Shown here piece after piece: positions 56,156 to 64,000 of a DNA stretch of 64,000 nt. The stretch's first letter is position 1. Each line of letters begins with the position of its first letter. The notes under the pieces are model-generated. The model did not search any database, was not told the origin of the DNA, and was given only the letters and a program-made list of their open reading frames with translations. The translations under genes were made by a program, and so were the position numbers. This stretch comes from Xenoacremonium recifei (lineage: Eukaryota; Ascomycota; Sordariomycetes; Hypocreales; Nectriaceae), in NCBI GenBank assembly GCA_012184525.1, contig WOFQ01000001.1:1240001-1304000 (forward strand), in the 5' to 3' direction.

Positions 56156-56610
56156 TGGGTTTAACGAGGAGACGGAGGTGGCGGATGAGATCAGGTACCG
56201 GGATAGACTGGATATCTGAGGGGCGTTTGCCGGGACTTCTTGCACCAGCCGCTGCAAGTTGGGCTCTTTCAAAGGCTCACCACGGATGCATGAGACGAAG
56301 TGGTGGGAGCTGTGTACGGTACAGGTCTGGATGACGGGGTACATCCCGCGTGTTGAAAGAAAGAAAGAAAGCAGAAGAGCGGAGGGACGGACAAGAAAGA
56401 AATAATTAGACATCTGATGACACCTAATGCGGATTTACTCTGACCCTGGTCTGCTGTGCGTGGCTCGCTTGCATGAGTTCTATTGAATTGACAAGTATAT
56501 GAAGATCGCCCCTGCGTTGGGTTCCAGAGCTGTGTGATGTGTAAGTGGTGTGCTGTCTCCAACGACTCCCCTGTTGCGCTCGCTGACTCACCCGCCGCCA
56601 TGAGGCACAG

Positions 56611-56611
<1 letters not shown>

Positions 56612-56641
<30 letters not shown>
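56612..56641. repeat. (CAGGCA)5 hexanucleotide repeat
   Basis: Five tandem units of CAGGCA (GGCACA register) without interruption, in the 3' flank region between acl2 and the Cys-rich gene. Confidence 0.85.
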
Positions 56642-56642
<1 letters not shown>

Positions 56643-57538
56643 ACCATCCATCTCGTCGGGGATTGTCAGTCGGGCATGCCAAAGTCAAATACGATGACGA
56701 AAGCCGTGTGTCGCGAGGCGGGCGTTGAGGGTCCGTCAATTGTGTAATGATGGGACGCAATATCATGCCATCAGGCGATATCATAGCAGACCATCCCGGA
56801 CTTTCCATCCCCCTCCCCCCCTTCCCGCGTCCACCTCAAAAGAGCTGTTACACACGCTGCCTTGCCTTACCTAAGGAAGGCGCCCGCGACGTGTCAATTC
56901 CTTCCCGTGTGCGTCCCGTTCCGACCCAAGTCTCGCCCTGCACTGCCTCGACACAGACAACTCCTTCCCTCCCCTTGCGTCTCCCAGCATAGCCGTCTTA
57001 GAAAGCACCTCATCGCGGCCCGACCAGCACCACAGCCGGGAGAGTCTCTCCTTCCCCTTCCCCCCAGTCTCTTGCGATATCGGTGGCGTCGCGTCATCAT
57101 CCCGAAACACGACGGTGACGTTCCCGCCTGGAAATTGGAATCGAGTCGGCGCCCGATGGGATGCAGGCGTGTCTGAGGCACCGAGCGAGCGAGCGGTGAG
57201 TGGTGGTGACATGGCAAGGCGTCCAGGGCGGCGGCCCGAAGGCTTTTGGGGTGACGATGAGGTGGACGACCGGCCAGGCCAGTCTGCGACGTGCAGTTAC
57301 TTCGCCGCGCCTCTGCAACACACCAAACCAGACTTTCCCTTTCCACAGTGACCGTATCTGCGCCGCTGCTGTGCCGTTGGCATTCATCTTCCAATTCGAC
57401 CCCCCTCTGGCCGGACGGGACATTTGGCATTCATCCTCGTTATTGTCGTGGCTGCATTGCCCGCTATTGTTGGCCGCCTTGCGAATGTCCACTTTCACTT
57501 GCGCGGCGGGCGTCCTGGAGTGACGGCGCGGGCTGGGA

Positions 57539-57545
57539 TATAAAA
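57539..57545 (+). promoter_or_regulatory. TATA box (TATAAAA)
   Basis: Perfect TATAAAA, rare among promoters of this window, 323 bp before the ATG at 57868. Downstream sequence is rich in C/T and A with repeated CTACAC units, suggesting a transcription start around 57570-57600 and a long leader. Confidence 0.6.
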
Positions 57546-57867
57546 GTCGGCTTCGTTCTCGTTGTGCTGGAGGAGGAAAACCTTTACACTTCCAACTTTT
57601 CAACCTCTGAGAGCAAGGTGTTGTGCAAAGTCTCATCTTCCACGTTTTCGTCTACGACACTCAACCCGGTATCAAGCAGCCACAAACCTACCCAAGCAAC
57701 AACTCCAGAGCCACGTGTCTACACACACAAGTCTCTACACGTCTTTACACATCATCCAGTGTCGTCGTCTATCAAGCAGAGCCGGTCAACTCAAGAGTTG
57801 ACTCCATCACTAAGCAAGAACACACAGCACACTCTCAAACAACCCTGAACCCCAACTATCAGCAACA

Positions 57868-58068
57868 ATGGGTGCCATCAACAACCCTTTCCCGCTCGTT
57901 AATGCGTGCTGCCCCATCTGCTGCCAGGCGGCCACTCACGGAACTCATGATTATTGCGCTTCGTGCGACGACAGCCCCTACTGCACCAAACCTCTGGAGA
58001 AGACTCCCGAGGAACGAGATCCGGTGTATAAGCCGAAGGAGCCGAAGGCACCCAAGGAGCGAAAGTAA
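57868..58068 (+). CDS. 66-residue cysteine-rich protein
   Basis: Intronless ORF, MGAINNPFPLVNACCPICCQ then AATHGTHDYCASCDDSPYC, ending in a Lys/Pro/Glu-rich tail (PVYKPKEPKAPKERK). Seven Cys (CC..CC..C..C..C) lie within residues 14-40, together with two His; this could bind zinc or be disulfide-linked. No secretion signal is apparent, as the N-terminus has no long hydrophobic core. The ATG is in a good context (caacaATG), and a TATA box with a long leader precedes it, suggesting strong regulated expression. I do not recognise the family. A small metallothionein-like or zinc-knuckle protein is the nearest guess by composition only. Confidence 0.62.
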   Translation: MGAINNPFPLVNACCPICCQAATHGTHDYCASCDDSPYCTKPLEKTPEERDPVYKPKEPKAPKERK

Positions 58069-58823
58069 AGGCTCAGGGGAACAACAAAAAATGGCGGTTG
58101 CTACCGGTGGACGCGATGGAGAGAGATAGGGCGGTCGTTCATGTATTGCTCAGTTATACCTTGCTCAGATCTTGACAGGAAGGGTTGAACATGTAATGCT
58201 ATCAAGAGCATGTAGTGCAATCGAGAAAACAATCTCCACTCACTCATACCACCAATGATGACTTCTCACTTCTCGTTTTATGACCAGAATATTCTCTCAG
58301 AGCCTGAAATGATAAATTTGTCTTGTTACCGCTGTCGAGTTGTTAACATTCCGTCAACTTCGTCGGAGTGTTCAATGACCTGCATTGACCAGTAATGGCT
58401 CTCCAGACACCTGCACGCACTCTAGGCACCTAACTCAGCTGCAGGCTTAATACATGGACCCACACGGTCAGACAGAATGGTCCTGAACCAGGGGTGCTTT
58501 CTGCAGTGAACGTCGCATCAATGCAGAAGCTGCTACAGAAAACGGAAACCCCAACTACATACTCACCGCACATCATTTCCTGATATGAAAGTCAGCAGCC
58601 AGACAATTCATGGGGCAGCGAAACGCGAGTTCAATCAGATGTCAGTTTATTAATTCTCTTTCTCTCATTGCGGGTACTCTAAGGACACTCGATTCAAAGG
58701 TTACAACGGGGTAATTCTTCATCTACACTCAATATATACATGCTCTCCACTGCCGCTAATCATGCCAGCATCTCGTTCTTTGGGTAATCAATCAGTAAAT
58801 CAATGCGGTATTCCATATCCATT
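58069..58823. other. Convergent intergenic region
   Basis: 755 bp between the Cys-rich gene and the stop of the GH72 gene. A/T-richer, without coding sequence; presumably two 3' UTRs. Confidence 0.5.
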
Positions 58824-60581
58824 TTACAGAGCAAACATCATTACGATCAAAGGCAGAGCACCCAGCCACATAACGGGTCGCATCATGCCAGCGCCGTCTT
58901 CCGAGTCATCTCCTGAGCTGGTCGAGTTCGAGCTGGTGCTGTTGGTGCTGGTGTCGTTGCCGCTGGCGCTACCGGTATCGGCCTGGTTCTTGCCAACCTC
59001 GTTGGACTCGTCATCGTCGAGAGGAACGACCTTGAGGCCCTTCATCGTGTTGCCATCCGCATCAATGACCGGGAGGGAAACCGAGTAGTCCGAGATCTTG
59101 ATGATCTTGCCGCTGGGCTTGGGGCTAATGCCATTGTCAATCAGCTTCTGGGCGCCAGGGGGAGGGCTGGGGAGCGTGAAGTTGTTGTCAAAGCCCTTCT
59201 CGGTGATAAGCTTGGAAGTGCAGGTAGGGGCCGAGGGGGCGTTCTTGTCGACAGATTCCGACTGGACAGAGTCCCAATCGATCAGGGCGAACTTGGCCTT
59301 GAGGCGGTTGAAGTCGCTGAGAATAGTCAAGGTGCCGTTATCGATCTGGACAAGGCCGTAGTTATTGTCCTCCTCCGTGTACTCGTACACAACACCACCC
59401 GAGAAGACAGGAGTCATCTGGTCACCGTAGATAGCCTGGGTCTCGTTCCAGTAGCGGGGCTGGGGCTTGTTGCAGCCGTACTCGCTGAAGAAGACGGGGA
59501 TGGACGAGTTGTCGAAGCCATCCGTGAGCTGGTTGTAGGTGGAGCTGGTGTATGTAGCGTCGGGGCCGCACCAGCTGTACGAGTTGAGGGCAAAGATATC
59601 AGACTTGCTCATGTCGTCCTTGTCGTCGGGAAGGCTGCACTGCATGTAGTTGAAGGTATCGAAGAGAACATCACGAACATCAGCAGCCGAGTAGCCGACA
59701 GGGATCTGGCGCTTAATGTTGTTCTTGATGTAGTTCTTGAGATCTCGGGTGACAGCGCGGAGGTAGGCGGGAGCGTATTCGCCGGACGCGATGTCGCTGA
59801 TGACCTCGTTACCGGAGAAGAAGAGCAGCGTGTTGGGGTAGTTGCTAAACGCCTCAACCACCGCGAAGGTGTGGTTCAGATAGGCCGAGTAGTAGCTGGT
59901 CCAGGGCTCGCTGGAAGTAAGCGACTCGCCCACAAGGGGAGAGTTGACGTCAATCAGCAAGTACATGCCGGCCTTTGAGAGGTCAGTCAGGACCCATTCC
60001 TTAGATATCTATTTCGGCTTTTGACTCACAGCGTTGAAGATACTGGCGCACTCGTCGTGGTTGATGTTGGGGTCGACGTTGTAGACACGGACAGCGTTGA
60101 TACCCAGGATTTGCATGAGAGCAGCATCTCGGAGGCAGGTATCCCCATCACTAAGGGGGTCCTTACCCTCCGTGGGATCGTAGCCAGCGCTTCCACCGGG
60201 CTGGTAAGCCATACCGACAATCTGGAACCTCTTTCCAGTGTCGGGGTTGACGAAGTCGTTTCCGCTGACCTCGAGCGAGGTGACGGCGTTGACGGCCGAG
60301 GCCGCAAACGCGGCCATGAGGGCGGCGTGGATCTGTTGTCGACATGTCAGCACTGTTCAGACCGATAGAGATGGCTGCCATGCTCGGGGCAGCAGAGATG
60401 CAGTGAAGCCATGCGACAAGCAATAGTAGATGATCGAGATGCCAACGGTACCAGATGCAGCCACTTTATGTCGTGTGTCGGGCAGGGATTGCTGGTTGGG
60501 TGTTGGTTCAGGAAGTCGAGCCAAGCCACGGCCAGCCAACCAACAGGGATCCAGAGAGCGCATTCCGTCACTTACAAGCAT
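58824..60581 (-). CDS. gel1: GPI-anchored beta-1,3-glucanosyltransferase (GH72, Gel/Gas)
   Basis: Elongates cell-wall beta-1,3-glucan at the plasma membrane outer face. Exons 60576-60581 (ATG CTT only), 60030-60332 and 58824-59972 encode 485 residues. The signal peptide is MLIHAALMAAFAASAVNA. The GH72 domain spans about 20-330: GMAYQPGGSAGYDP, INAVRVYNVDP, acid/base Glu about 159 in FFSGNEVISD and nucleophile Glu about 267 in VFFSEYGCNKPQPRYWNE. No Cys-rich CBM43 follows, so it is a Gel1-type member. A Ser/Thr/Asn-rich stretch, an omega-site region (EDGAG) and a hydrophobic tail (MWLGALPLIVMMFAL) fit GPI anchoring. The 243-bp first intron right after codon 2 is inferred from the donor GTAAGT and from the signal peptide it restores. 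Confidence 0.94.
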
Positions 60582-63322
60582 GGTGAGAGTATCGCGATTG
60601 CTCCTCTTGTACAAAGACGGGCAAAACCAGGAATAAAACGGTAAATTATTTAACGATTACTGTATCCCAAGTTTGTCGACAGCAGCGCGAGGCGGGACGG
60701 ATGTCAGGGATGTTGCTAGCGGTGGAAATGCGACCAAGTGACAGCGGCTCGATTCGATTCGGCAAAAAGGGTCAAACAAACAAAGAAGCAAAAGGTGAAG
60801 AGCAAAGCGGGAATTTCTTTCTCGTGGTCTGGAAGGAGCGACAAGAAGCGAACAAGCTGGACTCTGGCCGAGGAAGCCGGCGCAAAGAAATCAGCAGGCG
60901 AACGAGGATGTTGGAGAGGGAGCGACGGGAGTGGGAAGAGGGAAAGACGGCCGAAGCGGCGGAGGTGGCTCGTGAGAAGGTCAAATAACAGCCGGAGACA
61001 CCCATCAGCACGATACGCTTGCCCGTTTCGCCCTGGCTGCCCTGCACCTGCCACTCTCCAAATGCCAAGCCCGACAATAGGTGCCAATGCCAATGCCAAT
61101 GCCACTTGCCCGACCTCGACCACCACCCGCTCCTGCCAATCGCCCGCTGCCATCCACTGAGCCCTCCTTCCCGTCCAGGCCCTGACACCACCGGCTCGGC
61201 CTCTCAGGGCTCGGAGTCTCCACGCTAACGGTCATTAAGTCTAGAACCTAGCCTCTGTTAGACTAGCGGCTTGGCCAGTGAGCCGGTTTGACCAGTGGAA
61301 TTCCGCATCTCAATGCCCCCTGGCTCCGCTTTATACTCTCTGCGACCCCAAGCGCCCCGTACCTGCAGCAGTCATCTAGCCTAATTTCCAGGCTCGCCAA
61401 GGCCCGACTCCTCTGTCTCTCTCTGCTCATCTACGAGTGAGCATCACTCTCAAACTTGAAACAAGTGCCTTCTGACACAAAGCACAAGATTGTTCTGAAC
61501 TCGAACAAGATGATCGCTGTTCTGTTTCTTCCCTCCTCTTTGCTTTTTGTGGCTGCAGCTACGTCACGCACGTTGCCGCCGCAGTCACCCAGATGGCCCC
61601 GTCAACCTTATTTCTAGTCTTCTTTTGACCACGGCCGGGCTCCGTCTCTCCGTCTCTCCTGAGTCGGTGAGGCTTGCCCTACCTACGGAGCGTGTTAATG
61701 TTGATCGGGTCCTTTTGCCGGCGAGCACCCCATGACCTCGTGAGTGGCTGAATACGAACAGGATCTGGGGATTTAGTCGCTGTCGCGCTTGAGGAACCAA
61801 AATGACGTTCCACTCCAGACGACGCTGGGCTTGAACTAGAAAGGCATGCAACGGTGCGTTCCTGCACGTGGCCGAGGGCGGAGGGAGAGAGGCGAGATGG
61901 CGATGTGAGACGGAATGCTAACACCACCATCGCCGGCCTAGCCCTACGCGTGTCGTTCCTTTCCAGAGCATCGCGTCGGGCCATCACGATACATTGCATC
62001 GCATTGCATTTCAGCGCTTTGCATCTCCAGCACCCGGACTCCGCTCCTGCCAAGGGGTCCCGAAGCCGACGTCGATGCCGACCTCGTGATGTAACAAGAC
62101 CAAAGCCCCTCCTTCAAGAGATGACTTTGCTTGGCCTCCGCTTGGAGCTCATTAAACTTGTCGCTGCCAGGGGTTTTTCCGAAGTCCCCTGCACCGCCCA
62201 GTCTCTGGTCCCTGGATTCGAAATTCGAACTCCCCTCCGAACCACCCTTGCCGAAACGGGTCGAGCCTGTTTGCTGGGTCCACCGCGACGTTCCGTCCTG
62301 TGCGGCTCGAACCGAGATGGACCAAACCTCCTCGTCAGGCGGTCAAGATGAATCAATCTTGCTCGGTTTCGAGAAGGCGGTTGCCGGAATGGGTCTGGGA
62401 CTGTGTCATATGGAGGACAACCCACGAAACTTCATGCAATATCTTTATCGCCTGTAGCAACATCCATTTGTTTTCGTTGGGTTCCTGAGTATCTACACGA
62501 TTGACAGGTTCAGAGTGTCATTTAGAGTGAGACCCACAGCCCACCGAGCTGCGACAACGTATCAAGGAGACCTCAGATGAAAGTACACCCATCAATGGGT
62601 CTACCTGTCTGGTCACGGCAAGTCATCCACACGGAAATCGAGGTCCAATCACTTAAACGTGAGAAGCAATTGCAGTTTCTGTCAGAGGACCAGGCAATTT
62701 GCGTCGTGGCGTCGGCTTGTAATTCGGAGCACGTGACGGTATAGGGTAGTCGGTGGGAGGACCAACATTGGATTCACACACACATGATTACCAGCTTTTT
62801 AGTACAATAAAACTCTCTTATCCTTGGTGACACATTTTTATCTTTCTGGTGTGTCGTTGCCCTTTTATCTCGTCCTGCTTGAGATTTTAGTGGTGGGATG
62901 GGATCCCGCATATTGAGGTGCGCTGTTGGGGTATTTGGAGAATTGAATTTAACCATGTAACGTCAGTGAATGTTTTGTAGGTCAGCGCTCCAGGTCGGCA
63001 ATCCCTGGAAGAAAGTCCAAAAGAAGAACCATACGAAGGCGAAAGCAACTTACTCAAACGCTGGAAAATTGCTTAAAATGTACACAACCTTGAAGCCATG
63101 TGCAATGTATTCAATGTATTCCCCAGGTTCTCCTACCAACACTCACCGCTCTTATTCTGCCACCCCACCTTCGCGAGCCGCCATGCAAACCCTCCACCAA
63201 GAACGGCCCCTGCACAACCAGCCATGTGCCATATCTAGATGTCTCCCCGCCTCTCCTCTCACCTCCTCACCCGGTCCTTTTCCTCTCCAATTGCTCTCCC
63301 ACGGTCTCTCCGCGCCCGCACA
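60582..63322. other. 2.7-kb divergent intergenic region, gel1 / guk1
   Basis: Contains both promoters. No gene is supported; open frames of up to about 165 codons lack motifs and splice logic. Three tandem CCAATG units lie at 61084-61101. The stretch nearest the guk1 start is C/T-rich as in other 5' UTRs. Confidence 0.5.
61084..61101 (+). promoter_or_regulatory. Three tandem CCAAT boxes
   Basis: CCAATG repeated three times (CCAAT at 61084, 61090 and 61096), about 500 bp upstream of the gel1 start. CCAAT is the core site of the fungal CBC/Hap complex. Six-bp spacing is tighter than the usual arrangement, so it may be a simple repeat rather than three bound sites. Confidence 0.45.
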
Positions 63323-64000
63323 ATGGCCTCCCGTTCGTCTTCCCTGCGTCTCTCTAGCAATCCCTCCTAGACTAACCACCACAAGTACCCTCCGACCGCC
63401 GTCCGCTCGTCATCTCCGGCCCCTCGGGCGTCGGCAAGGGCACGCTGTACCAGCGGCTCTTCGACCGCCACCCGGATACCTTTGCGCTGTCCGTCTCGCA
63501 CACGACGCGCGCCCCGCGGCCGGGCGAGGCTGACGGCGTGCATTACCACTTCGTCCCGCACAAGGATTTCGAGGACCTGATTGCGCAAGATGGCTTCGTC
63601 GAGCATGCGAAGTTCGGCGGTAACCGCTACGGCACGAGCAAGATGACCATTGAGGAGCAGAGCAAGAAGGGCAAGGTCGTGGTGCTGGACATTGAGATGG
63701 AGGTATGTGATGTGACGCAGAAAGAGAGTCATGGCGGCCGACTAACCTCCCGCAGGGCGTCAAGCAGATCAAGAAGTCCAACATCGCCGCCCGCTACATC
63801 TTCATCGCACCCCCTAGCACCGAAGCCCTCGAGAAGCGCCTGCGTGGCCGCGGCACCGAGTCGGAGGACAGCGTCAAGAAGCGTCTCGCCCAGGCCGTCA
63901 ACGAGCTGGAATACTCTAAGGTGCCGGGCGTGCACGACATCATCATCGTCAACGACGACCTCGATGCCGCATACAAGGAGCTGGAGGACTTTGTTTACAA
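63323..64000 (+). CDS. guk1: Guanylate kinase (3' end cut by window edge)
   Basis: Phosphorylates GMP to GDP in purine nucleotide metabolism. Exons 63323-63332 (10 coding nt), 63386-63702 and 63756 to the window end; the frame runs off the edge after ELEDFVY, within a few residues of the usual C-terminus. The start is MASLPSDRRPLVISGPSGVG, with the P-loop GPSGVGKGT. Family blocks follow: FALSVSHTTRAPRPGEADG (GMP site), HYHFVPHKDF, FVEHAKFGGNRYGTSK, VVVLDIEMEGVKQIKK, FIAPPS and RLRGRGTE. The first intron uses donor GTTCGT with a GACTAAC branch; the second also has GACTAAC. The tiny first exon is inferred from these borders and from phase. Confidence 0.93.

Larger units (their letters stand above)
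56156..57867. other. Intergenic region, acl2 3' flank / Cys-rich gene promoter
   Basis: 1.7 kb without a supported gene. It holds (GAAA) repeats near 56358, a (CAGGCA) hexanucleotide array at 56612-56641 and, at its right end, a TATA box plus a long pyrimidine/adenine-rich 5' UTR leading to 57868. Confidence 0.5.

Noticed and set aside
55097..56413. 438-codon minus-strand ORF opposite acl2
   Set aside because: Antisense shadow; the acl2 frame matches its family throughout.
61854..62351. 165-codon plus-strand ORF upstream of guk1
   Set aside because: No domain, no splice logic, translation dominated by Arg/Ser/Leu.
1..64000. tRNA, 5S rRNA or CRISPR loci
   Set aside because: Several GGTTCGA-like strings were inspected but lacked a full B box with a matching A box and acceptor stem; no 5S signature and no spaced direct repeats were seen. 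A tRNAscan or Infernal run would be decisive.

Overview
The window reads as nuclear DNA of a filamentous ascomycete (Pezizomycotina, most likely Sordariomycetes; Hypocreales is a guess). The signs are many 50-110 bp introns with GT(A/G)-AG borders and CTAAC-type branch points, two-gene ATP-citrate lyase, an alpha-aminoadipate reductase of the fungal lysine pathway, UDP-galactopyranose mutase, a Chs7-type protein and a GPI-anchored GH72 glucanosyltransferase. I support 22 protein genes, one of them cut by the right edge and one with an unresolved 5' end, plus one possible gene nested inside an intron. No tRNA, rRNA, CRISPR array or intact transposon was seen. Gene models were spliced by eye from borders, reading frame and family resemblance; no database was searched.

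Layout. 1-9.4 kb: UDP-galactopyranose mutase and, divergent across 5.1 kb, a nucleotide-sugar transporter-like protein, which looks like the galactofuranose pair that is adjacent in Aspergillus. 10-18.5 kb: ribosomal eL27 and a small NCE101-like protein (divergent), a TTC36-like protein and 4-hydroxyphenylpyruvate dioxygenase (divergent), TFIIH subunit Ssl1, and a Chs7-family membrane protein. 18.5-24.6 kb: about 6 kb with no supportable gene and a more A/T-rich middle. 24.6-34.7 kb: MFS sugar transporter, LYR-motif protein, frataxin, AP-3 sigma, an unrecognised single-TM protein, and cytosolic leucyl-tRNA synthetase.

34.9-44.8 kb looks like a small nutrient-use cluster: formamidase and an MFS sugar transporter (divergent), an A/T-rich island with a 14-bp minisatellite, an amino-acid permease, and alpha-aminoadipate reductase. 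The formamidase/transporter intergenic region and the permease promoter share a motif with core GGCCGAGT: four copies in the first, two in the second, including one identical 16-mer in both. This is the strongest sign here of an undescribed co-regulated unit.

45.5-64 kb: Eaf3/MRG15, with an unusually long intron that holds its own small ORF; mitochondrial uL30m; the divergent ATP-citrate lyase pair acl1/acl2 across 3.1 kb carrying two copies of a perfect 14-bp palindrome; a 66-residue Cys-rich protein behind a TATA box; a GH72 Gel/Gas protein; and the 5' part of guanylate kinase. Cell-wall functions (Galf, Chs7-like, Gel) recur in the window but are not clustered.
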